A stretch of DNA of 64,000 nucleotides from Diphasiastrum complanatum (GCA_029204225.1 CM055103.1:48179958-48243957), one strand, 5' to 3'; positions 10,646-21,150 are shown, counted from the stretch's first letter. Made by a program: numbers and translations. Notes: a model not told the origin generated them from the sequence alone.

Positions 10646-11144
10646 TTCTTCATTAAAGACATTTTTGTGGATTAAATGCCCAATTACGTGCTGTACGGCG
10701 AGGCCGATTGCGCAAAACATTACTTCCTATCATCAACTGGTTAAATAGCCACCTGCTGCATAATAGAAAGATGAGGCATACTCAAGGGGCCTCCCCCCTT
10801 AAGCTCCCACGCCCTCCTACCTCAAGCACCCACTTGACCCTGAGTTGTCCTATCGTCGACACATGGCATACTCCATGCATAGCCGACACTCGTCACTTGG
10901 CAGTACCCTGACCCATAGGCAAGCGAGTAGGAGGACCGTCTGACATGTGTCACTCATACACTGAACCAAGTGTCCAGTGAGCATATGCCACATGTCCGGT
11001 TTAACTTTTTAGGAGGTTAGTGCAACAGCCTCTAAATTAAGACCCAATAACCCATACCAAATACAAGAAAGTCAACAAGTTAAACCAAAACTTGCTCTTT
11101 ATATTTTTTTACAAAACACCACAAGATGGTGTGAGCCATGTCAA
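10646..11144. other. Gypsy 3' internal remnant
   Basis: About 500 bp between the gypsy 3' LTR and Copia-2. The first 20 bp may contain the gypsy purine tract. The rest has no recognised domain and includes a C-rich stretch at 10790-10830. Confidence 0.4.
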
Positions 11145-11403
11145 TAATTATACTATTCACTATCCAACTTTCTATAAGTTACATAGAAAGAATAAGGCAC
11201 CTCCAATATGTCAAGTTGGGGTACTTAATGTCACAATTAGGCCTAGTGGACCCATGAGTCCCTACAAAGTTAATTTCATACTAACTTAGCTAGCTCTAAG
11301 TTTAGTAGGCCTAATATACTAAATGACCATGGTTACACAACTCTCGACCTTTTGGGTCAAAGTAACCTATGGTAATGTAAGCAATTCCATTTACATTCCA
11401 ACA
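11145..11403 (-). repeat. Copia-2 3' LTR, truncated
   Basis: About 259 bp, near-identical to the matching part of 13977-14451 (for example 'cctaatatactaaatgacca' against 'cctaatataatatatgacca'). It ends CCAACA next to a ccctcctt purine-tract complement. Sequence left of 11145 no longer matches the other LTR. Confidence 0.8.
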
Positions 11404-11930
11404 CCCTCCTTAAATGGAAATGCATAACATAACATGAAGTAACTTCTCGAAAGAGAAAAATGCAACTTGTTGTCCGAACTTCATGTCGCCAAATAAATTT
11501 CGCACCGAAGTAGTCAAAATCTCATCCCCAATCATGTCCAACATATGAAAGGAAAAGAATGCGTTATAATGAAGCATCAAGTCGAAGGGTGAGGATTTGC
11601 ATGCTCCATCCAAAGTAGGAAACCAACATAAACTCGACAATAAGTCGAAACATGGACTTGTAATCCATTATAGGCTCCCACATCATTCGAAAAAACTTCT
11701 TACCATAAGGACAATAAAAAAGAGTACCAAACTCTTTTGACATCACATCCTCCCAAATCTTACCATCAATGACTTGCTCACATAGAATAGGCAATGTACC
11801 AATATCATGATGAAGAGTAAGTGTAGAACCAAAAAAATCAGCAAGAGGTACTGATTTTAAAGAGGCATGTGCCTTCCCTTCGTAGTAAGACATTTCTTTG
11901 TTGTCCTGCAAAGTCTCCAATAGCCGACAA
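11404..11930 (-). pseudogene. Copia-2 3' internal region, unrecognised frames
   Basis: Open minus-strand frames at 11640-11410 and 11920-11564 lie where RT and RNase H should be but show none of their motifs. They may be decayed pol or captured sequence. I cannot assign a function. Confidence 0.4.
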
Positions 11931-11937
11931 GGAACTG

Positions 11938-12507
11938 TTATGGGTTGTTCAACACTTTGATGCCCAAAGTGTTCCCAACATGGACCATGTTGTCCATAAG
12001 CATAATGGACTGCTCATGATGTAAAATGGGCTGTAAATGAATGTCTTCAACCATATTGAATCTCTTCAACATCTTCAAGCTAGCAAAGTTGAGATGTCCA
12101 AACCTAGCATGCCATAATTCAAACAACTCCAAAGAATGTGAACTTGATGCAACAAGACAAAAAGATGATGAAGCTCTTCGCTCATAGGTATCCATATGGA
12201 ATAATCCACCACGTAATGTTCCCGAAGCAATGATCATAAGAGATCTCTTTGGGTCTTTGATAAGACACTTGTCTTCTTTGAATTCCACAACCAATCCTTG
12301 GTTCATAATTGTAGACACCGAATCAATCACCCAATCAATAGATGAAAAAACAGCAACTTGTAAAGCTGAAGATGAGCTGTTTTCTGCTGAAAAACTAGCA
12401 AGATTTGAAGTGGCAGAAATCTCATCTTGAGGAGAGATGAGATAATTAGTGACAAAAGCATAATCATTATTGAAAAGATTATTCTCCTTTCCAAATTGTT
12501 GTTCCAA
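11938..12507 (-). pseudogene. Copia-2 protease/pre-integrase remnant
   Basis: The frame carries DWVIDSVSTIMNQGLVVEF: the protease Asp-Ser is present, but the protein then jumps to the segment preceding GAG-pre-integrase, so the protease body is deleted. KEDKCLIKDPKRSLMI and LWHARFGHLNFASLKMLKRF follow. It ends before any integrase catalytic core. Confidence 0.72.
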
Positions 12508-12830
12508 AGTAATGATTGCGGTACTTGTATCGTTACCTTTCTCTTTTTCCTTTGCAAGCCTCTTCCTACATTCTTTGATGTGATGCCCAATCTTCTTGCA
12601 ATAGTGGCACTTATCCTTCTTCCTGGAGCCTTGATCTTGAGCTTCCTTAGATTTTTGATCATCTTTGGAAGTTTTGAAAGAAGGCTTCCCTTTCCACTTG
12701 CCTTTGCCTTTGCCTTTTGCAAAGAAAGCTTAATCTTCTTGTTCTCCAAAGTTGATCCTTGTTTGTTCTTCTTGAAGAAGTAAGCCAACAAGTTCGTCGA
12801 AGGAGATTTGTTGTCCCCTAAGAGAAATGC
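12508..12830 (-). pseudogene. Copia-2 gag tail and zinc knuckle
   Basis: The minus strand codes a Lys-rich segment and a CCHC-type knuckle (…CHYCKKIGHHIKEC… in a frame near 12615-12570), as in the C-terminal part of Copia gag. The neighbouring frame (12791-12327) is a shifted reading of the same bases. Confidence 0.6.
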
Positions 12831-12913
12831 TCAATGATGACACAAATGGAAGGTAAGAATAAGGAAGAGAGTTGAGAGTAATAGATACAAATTGTGAGTT
12901 CTCAATCACCTCA

Positions 12914-13372
12914 TCAATCTTTGATCTTCGTCAAGTGGTTTGTAAGCAAATCGCCTTCTTGCATCTTCAAGATAGAAAGTTGATTTCGAAGATATACTAC
13001 TTTTGCCGCATTCTTTACTTGAAACATCTTGGCAAGAGTCTCCCAAGCACTTTTGGAAGTCTTGCATGAGCTGATATGTGGAAGGATAGATCTCTTCACT
13101 GATAATGCAATGACGGAATGTGCTTGTGCATCTCGTCGATCCCACTTCTTTTGCTCATCGGAAGATACCTCCGTTGATGAAGAAGTAGTTGTTCTAGATG
13201 GTGTAATAGGTGCCAAGGTAGGCGGCGGCCTTTCTTCGTCACCATTAACTACTTCCCACAAACCTTTAGCAATTAGAAGGTTCTTTATCATGTAGCACCA
13301 CAAGGAATAGTTTGTGCCATCCAGCCTATCTTCATTAGATAAAGAACCAATAGACTCCGATTCTTTAGCCAT
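12914..13372 (-). pseudogene. Copia-2 gag N-terminal half
   Basis: The start MAKESESIGS at 13372 leads into RLDGTNYSLWCYMIKNLL, the Copia gag N-terminal motif, then ILPHISSCKTSKSAWETLAKMF and VYLRNQLSILKMQEGDLL, which match the UBN2/gag-polypeptide domain. The frame is open for 153 codons, and then shifts near 12910 into the zinc-knuckle part. The upstream extension to 13432 precedes this methionine and is unlikely to be translated. Confidence 0.8.
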
Positions 13373-13439
13373 AACAGAAAAATCAGCTTGCAGTAGATAG
13401 GAAATAGACTTTCCAAGACAAAATCTACTCAAAGGGCAG

Positions 13440-13959
13440 CAACCTCAAAGCTGAAATTATGAGCACAATAGATTGCAATACTCAACATGCAATTTGCTCA
13501 ACAAGTAATGAAATAGGTGGCTGATTTCTACACAAAAAAACAGAATGCTCACAAATAGGTAGACTTCTAATGAAGCCTAAACCATAACCAAAAATTTGTG
13601 GCTAAAAAGAGTGCACACTATGTGCATATAGAGCTGATGGTAGCGCCCTACTCCAAGCTCACCAACAAGGAAATTTCAGCAAGAAATGTGTCCAAAACAC
13701 ATGTATCTTCATTTAAGAAGTAAATCTGAAATTTTCAGCATGTATTTGAGTCAAAATCACATGCAATTGGTTTGAGCATGGGCGCCCTACTGCTAGCTCT
13801 CAAATAGGTGAAGGTGCCCTGCAATTTCCTGCAAAAAAGTTATAAGAAGTTGAACATATTCTTCTCCTGCAAAAATCAGCAACTTGATGACTTTCTGTTA
13901 CCAAAAGGGGAAGAAGATAGCTTCCTATTGGGCGCCCTCCTGCAAGCAATCTGATCACC
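13440..13959 (-). other. Copia-2 untranslated leader
   Basis: About 520 bp between the primer site and gag with no coding frame. It contains three spaced copies of a GCGCCCT motif (near 13639, 13782 and 13931). Confidence 0.6.
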
Positions 13960-13976
13960 TAAAGGCTCTGATACCA
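13960..13976 (-). other. Copia-2 primer binding site (tRNA-iMet)
   Basis: The minus strand reads TGGTATCAGAGCC next to the LTR start, complementary to initiator tRNA-Met. Confidence 0.87.
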
Positions 13977-14451
13977 TGTAGGAAATAGAAGCCTAAGGAT
14001 GCGGGATCTTAACTATTCAATCACACAAAGCATTCTCAAAAGAAAGAGAGAGATGTTTAGAAACCCTCTTGTAGAAACTCGTGGACAGCCAAGGAGAATA
14101 GTCAGTATTGCTTACAAAAGTGTCTCATACAAATGGGATGCACACATGTATATAGTCCAAGATGACTATCTAACTTCATGACTATTGGCTATCCAACTAC
14201 TTGACTATTGACTATCCACTATAAGTTACATAGAAAGAATAAGGTACCTCTAATATGTCAAGTTGGGGTACTTAATTGTCACAATTAGGCCTAGTGGACC
14301 CATGAGTCCCTACCAAGTTAATTTCATACTAACTTAGCTAACTCTAAGTTTAGTAGGCCTAATATAATATATGACCAAGATTACACAACTCTCGACCTTT
14401 TGGGTCAAAGTAACCTATGGTAATGTAATCAATTCCATTTACATTCCAATA
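13977..14451 (-). repeat. Copia-2 5' LTR
   Basis: 475 bp. The plus strand begins TGTAGGAAAT and ends CCAATA (CCAACA in the partner copy). It abuts the truncated integrase of Copia-3 at 14452. Confidence 0.82.
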
Positions 14452-14468
14452 GAAAGTGCATCTATTTT

Positions 14469-14750
14469 GTGACTTTTATTGATGACTTTTCCCGTTTTAC
14501 ATGGATCTATCCTAGGAAGGCTAAATCGGGTTATGCTTTTATTTCAGATAAACTTCGTACAAAGCTTGAGGATAAAAAAGTTAAATGCATTTTTGTTAGC
14601 TATCGTAGTGAAAGCAAAGGCTATAGGTTGTTCAATTTGAGCACTAACAAAATTATTGTTAGTCGTGATGTGCATTTTGATGAAAAGAATTCACTAGATG
14701 TGGCCCCAACTCATATCTTGAAGGGGGACAGGACAGCCCACATAGTGTGA
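14469..14750 (+). pseudogene. Copia-3 integrase, internally deleted
   Basis: FIDDFSRFTWIYPRKAKSG is the integrase core segment after the first Asp. The frame then passes to KVKCIFVSYRSESKGYRLF and IIVSRDVHFDEK, which normally lie about 150 residues later. The catalytic middle with the second Asp and the Glu is therefore gone. A stop ends the frame at 14750. Confidence 0.78.
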
Positions 14751-14907
14751 ATGTTGAAGTTTTCCCAGATTTGGTACCATCTTCTAGTTCTGGAGATAAG
14801 GGGCAGCAATCAACCAGTTTCGAACTGCCCAACACCTCATCAAGTTTAGAGCGTAATGTTTATCAAGAACCACCCACTGCTACTCAAAATTAACCTGCAG
14901 GAACAGT

Positions 14908-15038
14908 TGGACAGCAAAGACCAGTGTTGGAAGATCTTGGACAGCCAAGAGTAATGTCGGAAGATCTTGGACAGCAAAGAGCAATTTCGAAAAATCTTGG
15001 ACAGCAAATTGCAAGAAGGGACATGGTTGTTGGACAGC
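14908..15038 (+). repeat. 30-bp coding tandem repeat in Copia-3 linker
   Basis: TTGGACAGC recurs at about 14908, 14938, 14968 and 14998, and again near 15030. In frame this codes a ten-residue unit, EDLGQQRAIS and variants, in the integrase-RT linker. The 30-bp period keeps the frame open. Confidence 0.85.
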
Positions 15039-15670
15039 CCAAAATAGTCCCACGATGCTATTGGCGACTTTGGGGGACAGCAACAAAATCAGTGGACTAT
15101 GCTGATTTTTCAGATTTTGCTCTTACATCTCATGGAGATGTTGCGGAAGAACCTGATTTTTGTGAGCAGGCCAAGGGAGTAAAATGTTGGGAGGATGTGA
15201 TGCAAGATGAGTATGATTCACTCATGAAGAACCAGATTTGGGTTCTTGTTGATCTTCCTCATGGAAAGAAGGCAATTGGTTCTAAATGGGTATACAAAAT
15301 CAAGTACAAGGCAGATGGTATCGTTGAAAGGTACAAGGCAAGGCTTGTTGCCAAAGGCTATGCTCAGCAAAAGGGGATTGATTATGAGGAGACTTTTGCT
15401 CCTACCGCTCGGATGACTACCGTGAGGGTAGTAACCTCTTTGGCTGCCCATTTTGGTTGGCGTTTGCGGAAACTTGACATAAAGACAGCATTTCTCAATG
15501 GTGATCTCAATGAGGAAGTGTACCTTCAACAACCTGTTGGTTTTTTGGTTGAAGGCCAAGAAGATAAAGGATGTGGACTCAAGAAGGCACTTTATGGACT
15601 GAAGCAAGCCTCAAGGATGTGGTATCAAAAGATAGATACATACCTACTTTTGTCATCGTGGGTTTACTAA
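14924..15670 (+). pseudogene. Copia-3 reverse transcriptase, first part
   Basis: After the repeat the frame gives CWEDVMQDEYDSLMKNQIW, KKAIGSKWVYKIKYKADGI, KARLVAKGYAQQKGIDYEE, TFAPTARMTTVRVV, LDIKTAFLNGDLNEEVYLQQ and ALYGLKQASRMWYQKID, all canonical Copia RT motifs. A frameshift near 15655 ends it before the catalytic box, which continues from 15729. Confidence 0.88.
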
Positions 15671-15728
15671 TAGTCCTAGCGAATCTACTCTTTATGTCAA
15701 GCATACTTCAGATTTTATCATCATTAAT

Positions 15729-16094
15729 TTGCTTTATGTTGATGATATTATTGTTACGGGAAGTAATGAGCAGCAGATTGATGCCTTAATACTTGATCTT
15801 GGTACGGTTTTTGAAACCTCAGATTTAGGCCTATTGCACTTTTATCTTGGTCTTGAATTTGTACAAGAAGGGGCTGGAATTTTCATCTCTCAAGAACGCT
15901 ACATTGGAGAGATTTTGAAGCGATTCAAGATGGAAGATTGCAAGCCGGTTGCTATAGCTATGGAGACAGGCCTGAAATTAAGTAGTCAAGGTGATGGTGA
16001 CCCATTTGATACTACTTTATATTGTCAAGCTATTGGCTGTCTCATTACATATGTAATTCAAGACCGAACATTTCTTATAGTGTCTCACTCATGA
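15729..16094 (+). pseudogene. Copia-3 reverse transcriptase, second part
   Basis: It opens MLYVDDIIVTGSNEQQ, the YVDD catalytic box, and continues with DLGLLHFYLGLEF and GIFISQERYIGEIL, the RT thumb and connection. It is shifted from the first part and shifts again near 16050. Confidence 0.87.
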
Positions 16095-16600
16095 ATCAAT
16101 TCATGCATGTCCCGATGACATCACATTGGAAAGTGTTGAAGAGGATCTTTCGATATCTTCAAGGAACAAGAAATAAGGGACTGGTTTTTCCTGCTTGTGA
16201 TGATGCATGTTTGGGTGACTCGGATTGGGGTGGAGATCAAGACACTAGACGCTCTACAAGCAGACATTGCTTTTTCTACGGAAATTCTGCAATTTCTTGG
16301 TCAAATAAAAAGCAGCCCATTGTTGCTATGTTTGGCGAGCCCTCAGCCACTCTTATCTTGAGTGATAGTCAAAGTGTTGTTGCCATTGCACGGAATCCTG
16401 TTTTTCATGCGAGGACGAAGCACATTGAGATCCATTATCACTTTGTTCGGGAGAAGCTTCATGATGGCGACATTTTACTTGAGTATTGTCCTGCAGAAGA
16501 TAATATTGCGGACCTCTTCACTAAGGCATTGCCTAGAGAGAAATTTGAAGCTTTATGCAAAGCTTTAAATTTAAGACCACGTGGTGGCTTTGTTACATAG
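16060..16600 (+). pseudogene. Copia-3 RNase H
   Basis: The frame shows WKVLKRIFRYLQGT, DSDWGGDQDTRRSTS, NSAISWSNKKQPIVA, then SDSQSVVAIARNPVFHARTK, HYHFVREKL and NIADLFTKALPREKFE. A short deletion after IVAM removes the SSTEAEY segment. The TAG stop at 16598-16600 lies about 30 bp before the purine tract. Confidence 0.87.
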
Positions 16601-16637
16601 TGAAAATTTCATTTTATGCATTGTCATTTAAGGAGGG

Positions 16638-17068
16638 TGTTAGAAATAAATGACTATGCTAAAGTTAATCCATAGGTTAAAGGTCGAGATTTGTGTAACC
16701 ATGGGTATTTAGTTATTAAGGCCATGTTAAGTTTGTCTTAACTTCAGTTGGACCCAATTTTGGTCATGTAGTGACTCGTGGGTCCTTAGGGGTCTAATTT
16801 TGTTTAGGAGCCCTATCTTGACTTTTGGGAGTGCCCTAAATTTAGTAAGTCGATAAGCTTAGGGTTTGTTGGCACTTGGCCACATCCAGGTAGAGTACTT
16901 ATATGATCATTGTGTATACCTTTTTAATATTGCTAAGCATTGCTCTCCATTCCTACCTGTGTTACTACTTTCTCTCTCTCCTTGAGGGCACCTAGCCTCT
17001 TTCCTCATTTGTCTTGTGAAGATTGTTTGATAATTAGATCTTGGTGCCTTGACTCTTGTTTTCCTACA
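16638..17068 (+). repeat. Copia-3 3' LTR
   Basis: 431 bp, TGTTAGAAAT...TTCCTACA, preceded by the purine tract AAGGAGGG. Its end matches the inverse of Copia-2's LTR start. Confidence 0.82.
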
Positions 17069-17119
17069 AGGAGGACTGATCTTGCCCTTCTTAGTTTTCT
17101 TTCCCTTCAAAGTACTATT

Positions 17120-17810
17120 GAGACGTGCAACAATCTAAGCATAATCCTCTATATAGTTCCAAAAGCATATCGTAAAACCCAAAAAAGCTTTATTGTGAGC
17201 AATTCCACTACAATCTTTATCATATCAAAATCAATCTCAATTCCTCAAGATGTGACACAACGTCCGAGATAAAGTAAATCTTTACGGAAAAAATACATTT
17301 AGACAACTTGGCATAAAGCTTTCATGCCTAAGAATTTTAGAACAGTTGGAAAATGCTCAATGTGCTCATGAACTAGTATATCATCTAGAAACACCACCAC
17401 CACTTTTCCAAAGATGAACAAAATAAATCTTTCATCATCTGGTTGCAGGTGCATTAGTTGACTCAAACGGTAATACGAGAAATTCATAATGGCCATACCT
17501 AGTTCAAAACCTTCGAACATCTTCACTATGAATTTGGATTTGATGGTACACGGTCAATCTTATAGAAGTACTTGGCTCCACCAAGACAATCCATCAGGTC
17601 ATCCATTCTTGGCAGAGGGTACCTAATTTGAAGACTTTCCGCCATGAAGATGTCGTTCCTTTTCAAAAAAAGAATTGCCATAATCTTATGGTCCTTTGGT
17701 GTCATGTGAAAATAAAAGTAGTGTGACCAGCCATTTAACCAATCTTCAAACCGCCTTAGCCTTGCGATGTTATTTTTCTCCAAAGAAAAAATTTGGCTGA
17801 TCCAACCCAC
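17120..17810 (-). pseudogene. Gypsy reverse transcriptase fragment
   Basis: The minus strand gives IRYPLPRMDDLMDCLGGAKY (about 17625-17565), the Ty3/gypsy RT motif, followed after a frameshift by GKVVVVFLDDILVHEHIEH (about 17415-17355), with the catalytic box FLDD in place of the usual F/YFDD or VYLDD. Further left, GIEIDFD-type sequence of the thumb can be read with stops. It is the only coding part of this gypsy element that I can identify. Confidence 0.78.
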
Positions 17811-17957
17811 TTTATGTGTGGAAAGTACAAAAGAGATAGAAAGAAAGTATACCTCTTGCTATGCAAGACTGCGATTTCTACACAATCACCTTGGAATTCT
17901 TTAGTAGACCGTCCTAGCTCATATGCCAGCCCCAAAGGATGAACATCCAATCACTCC

Positions 17958-17973
17958 TAGGCTCTTGATACCA
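17958..17973 (-). other. Gypsy primer binding site
   Basis: The minus strand reads TGGTATCAAGAGCC one base from the 5' LTR end. It differs from the Copia sites (TGGTATCAGAGC). The priming tRNA is not determined. Confidence 0.7.
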
Positions 17974-17974
17974 C

Positions 17975-18424
17975 TGTAATAGCTCCAAGGATGTAAACTG
18001 CAAAGATCAAGAGCACAAGGAAACCATACAAGTTGTAGAGCACCAAATACAGCTAGCATGGGACAATCCTCCCATCCAATAGACATAATCTCAACAAGAG
18101 ACGCCTCCCCCATGCAATAGAGTAGTTACTACCTAAGGAGAAGCCAAGAGAACGCCAAGAGCTACACTAAAAGCTCAAAAGCAAGAATGAGGCTAGAACA
18201 AGGTTTTTCTCCCTTCTTGTAGGGCACCCACTATGCATGATCTCACATCCCCTCTAATTGTTCATGAACTGCTCTACCCATGCAAAGCTACGTGAAGTGT
18301 TTCAGTCCAATCCAGTGGCCCCATTGGGTCCAGTAAGTCAATTATAACCAATACTCACTACCAAAACTATCGTACGAACCACATGGACTCACTCTACCAT
18401 TACCGAGGCTTCCTAGAGTCCATA
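17975..18424 (-). repeat. Gypsy 5' LTR, outer end lost
   Basis: About 450 bp related to 10170-10645. It keeps the TGTAATAG inner end, but similarity ends around 18424, before the expected TGTCATG start. Confidence 0.78.
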
Positions 18425-18827
18425 AATTTTTTTAAGAGAATGGCAAAAAAATTTAGAAAAAAAACTGATCTAACAACACATGTTTGTTTTCCTATCTTGT
18501 AAAGAGCAAAAGGCTCAATATTGAGGTGCTTTTGATGTATCGCTCACATCTTACAAGATTGGAGGGTGGACCCCATTCTCCACTAGAATCTCCTAACTTA
18601 TTTATTTCCTTGCAATTTGATTGGTTGTAAATTTGTTGCCCTGAAAATACAGAGCCTTCATGGATGGAATCCAAAAATAATTACCCCCCTTGGATGGAAT
18701 CTTCTAATCTCTCTAGGGGTATAAATTTTGAGCAAGATTTTTGCAAGACATATTAAGCTTCGATAATGTGCATTGCTTGACATATAGGGGAATATCCGGC
18801 TGCTTGGCATATTACAAAAATTACAGC
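18425..18827. other. 3' flank of the two-exon gene
   Basis: About 400 bp between the gypsy LTR and the stop codon of the gene on the minus strand. It should contain that gene's 3' UTR. I see no clear polyadenylation signal and no other feature. Confidence 0.5.
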
Positions 18828-18878
18828 TCATCCTCTCGTCAAACTGCCATCACCACCACTTGCTGAGAGGAGTTGCAT
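18828..18878 (-). CDS. Exon 2 of the plastid-type gene (predicted)
   Basis: Follows a TAATGTAG acceptor. It codes MQLLSASGGDGSLTRG and stops at TGA, 17 codons including the stop. Without splicing, the frame would read through the intron to a stop at 18914. Confidence 0.55.
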   Translation of the reverse strand: MQLLSASGGDGSLTRG

Positions 18879-19537
18879 CTACATTATTTCAAATAAGAGG
18901 ATGAGCTCCCATTTCAAGAAATATGAGTAAAGAGCAGCTTAAATATTACCTCAAAAGGTTTGCCAAGCCCTTCAATCCTAGCCTGCACAAATGCCTGCTG
19001 CAGTGAATATGCCAATTTGTGGGCCAATGCATTTCGCTGGACCAAATGCGAAGGAATTCCTCCACCATCTTTTCTGACTTCAGATAAATTGCTCTTAATA
19101 GTTTCGGATCTCTCCCTTTTGGGGTGTATGGCCTCTGCCACAAGCGCAACTGCAGAGACTACCTCTTCAAGCACCGCTCCTAGTTTTGATAAAGAGTTGG
19201 AGAGAGTCAGGAGCGATTCGTGTAACCGTTGGTTGTCCAATTCAAAATCCTCAGAAGCAGAAGGATAAGGATCGTGAGGCTCAAACCCATCCCCGGCACC
19301 ACATTGCACTTTCCGCGGAACAAAAAGGGCAGCAGAAGAACACGTCTTCTTGAAGAAGAAGAACGGGTAGGAAGAAATATAAGAAGAAGAAGAATGGAGA
19401 TGGCAGTGGCAGTAGGGATAAAGATGTAGAAGGGGAGGGGGAGGAGGAGATGTGGTGGAGGAGAAGGTGCAGCAATTGGGAATTAGGGCAAATGGTGATC
19501 GGAACTGATTAGCATTGGAAAGAAAGGAGAGCGCCAT
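18828..19537 (-). CDS. Probable plastid-targeted protein of unknown function, two exons
   Basis: My model has exon 1 at 19537-18950 (196 codons), an intron at 18949-18879 (71 bp, GT...AG, AT-rich) and exon 2 at 18878-18828 ending TGA, 212 residues in all. The start is the ATG of MALSFLSNANQF; the frame is open further upstream, but only by a GTG. Residues 1-75 are rich in Ser, Pro and hydroxylated residues without acidic ones, typical of a chloroplast transit peptide. Residues 95-138 look helical and amphipathic (DNQRLHESLLTLSNSLSKLG), possibly coiled coil, followed by a Lys/Arg-rich linker and QRNALAHKLAYSLQQAF. I do not recognise the family. The frame is intact, unlike all the nearby transposons. 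The exon 2 call is the weaker part. Confidence 0.72.
18950..19537 (-). CDS. Exon 1 of the plastid-type gene
   Basis: 196 codons ending GGCAAACCTTTTGAG before a GTAATA donor, phase 0. Confidence 0.8.
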
Positions 19538-21150
19538 GGAATTGGAGAGGGGGAGGGAGGGAAGTAAGAACACATAGATGGTTAGGTTATGGATTACCTA
19601 GTGAGTGCTTGGAGGTGGATTGTAAGGGTATATTGGCAAGTCATAGTGGTAAGATCAAGATCATAAAATTGACCAATGGTAGCACCAAGATGAGAAGATG
19701 AGCAATTATATCACTATCATGGCACACAAGCATTCCTTATCATACATAATGTGTGTCACCCAAATCATGATTCTTAAGATTGTGTCAATGATTCCATCCA
19801 TATGTATTTTAAAGATTTTATGCATGAGCATTAAAGAAAGATCTTCAATTCTCAAATTCCATTCTTGAGAACTTTGTATTGTGAGAACTAAAACTAGACC
19901 CAATCAAACTCGTAGAAACAAAATGAGGTCTCATAATTATGCCCTATCTTATCACGTCCCCAAAGTCGATCTGGACCGTTTGCTTCGTTTAAGATTTGCA
20001 TAGCATAAAAAATTATTTTGGCAATTTACAATACGAGTGGAAATATTTTCATGGCCCATAAAGTTTTGGCTTTTTGGGAGACGTAATGGATACCTTGTGC
20101 CTATTCTGCCACTTTTTTATCAGATTAAAAAGCAGAATACGCGTCTGTTTTTTTTTTAAATGTGGTGCGCTTTCTAGCTTGCACATCAGGCGAAAAAGCG
20201 CAGGCTGCCATGTGGCAACGTCAAACTGGTCAAAAAAAAAGTCAAACCGCTTATTACATTCCAAAATGTACATGTAAAAAAAAAAAGTCAAAGTATTCAT
20301 TACGCAATGGAAGGCTCGCCATTCTGCCCGGTTCGGCTTTCCAAAGAATTTCAGGCTCGGCCCCTCCGGGCCTCGCCTAAAAAGTCTTGGAAAACCTTAC
20401 CAGGTAGAATGGCATGTGCCCGGCCAAAGTACGTAATGTACTTACTTCCCCAAAATTGTCATGAATATTTTATGGGTTGTAAACTACTTTTGATATGGAC
20501 TTCGAGACTTCTAATATCCAAATGTTGATTTCACAAATAATAATCTGATTCACATATAGTTCTATGATTCTTTTACATAAAATAGCTCGTGAACAATGCC
20601 TAGATTGGTAGTGCCATTGATGAAAGAATGAAATTTTTTGCATGATTTAATCGATTTCAAAGAAGTAAAATGTCTTCTTCTTAGATCGACTTTGATTTTT
20701 GTTTTTGTTTTTTTGGAATTGAATTGCAAAAGGTGATACTATGTGTTCAGGTTGGTCAATGGAGTTTTTGCAAAAAGTCAACATTAAAGTCAATGTCCTA
20801 AATTATAAGGTGCATTGATCGATGGAGTTTTTGCAAAAGTTAATTTCGTGAATTTGTTTCATCTAGTTCTCTTTCCATTTCTTTTCTTTCTTTGAGCTTG
20901 TGTCCAAACCCTCCTTCTATACCTCAATGCCAAGACCATGTGTAGGATTACCTTTGCTAAGCACAAGACCTTTTGACATCACTTACTTGTCCATGCTCTC
21001 CCCTTAAAAACCAATCTTGCCCATAAGCTTTGCCCCCTCTACCTATCCCACCCTGAAACTCGTTCCCACATCTTTTTTATGGACAATCGCAGCTCATACC
21101 AAAAGCTTCGTATATCTCGAATCTGACGACAAATCTCCTATCGGTCAGTA
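19538..21150. other. Upstream flank of the two-exon gene, no other gene seen
   Basis: About 1.6 kb that should hold the promoter of the minus-strand gene near 19540-19700. I see no clear TATA box. At about 20735-20830 is a copy of a dispersed repeat also present near 41600-41690. A GC-rich patch lies at 20310-20420. No supported coding frame. Confidence 0.5.
20735..20830. repeat. Dispersed repeat, copy A
   Basis: Shares 'ctatgtgttca(g/a)gttggtcaatg' and following sequence with 41606-41690. The element type is unknown. Confidence 0.65.

Larger units (their letters stand above)
11145..14451 (-). mobile_element. Copia-2: deletion derivative of a Ty1/copia element
   Basis: The minus-strand element has a complete 5' LTR (13977-14451) with an adjacent tRNA-Met primer site, then leader, gag, zinc knuckle, protease remnant and GAG-pre-integrase. 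Most of integrase, RT and RNase H are absent. The left LTR (11145-11403) is recognisable only over its inner 260 bp. Its LTR shares blocks with that of Copia-3 (for example the 'aaaggtcgaga' sense segment), so the two are copies of one family lying head to head. Confidence 0.8.
14452..17068 (+). mobile_element. Copia-3: 5'-truncated Ty1/copia element
   Basis: Starting abruptly inside integrase at 14452, this plus-strand copy runs through linker, RT and RNase H to a purine tract (16630-16637) and a 3' LTR (16638-17068). Gag, protease and most of integrase are missing. It meets Copia-2's 5' LTR head to head, and the two LTRs are of one family, so the pair forms a large inverted arrangement inside the gypsy element. 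Confidence 0.85.
10170..18424 (-). mobile_element. Ty3/gypsy element split by nested Copia insertions
   Basis: Two related sequences, 10170-10645 and 17975-18424, are the LTRs of one minus-strand gypsy element. Next to the right LTR is a primer site reading TGGTATCAAGAGCC on the minus strand, and gypsy RT follows at about 17810-17120. Copia-2 and Copia-3 fill the space to the left LTR. Gag and protease are missing, since RT follows the primer site after only about 200 bp. The left LTR starts TA instead of TG, and the right LTR has lost its outer end, so no target duplication can be checked. Confidence 0.75.

Noticed and set aside
12427-12783. 118-codon plus-strand frame
   Set aside because: Opposite strand shadow of the Lys-rich gag tail of Copia-2.
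15218-15607. 129-codon minus-strand frame
   Set aside because: Shadow of the Copia-3 reverse transcriptase.
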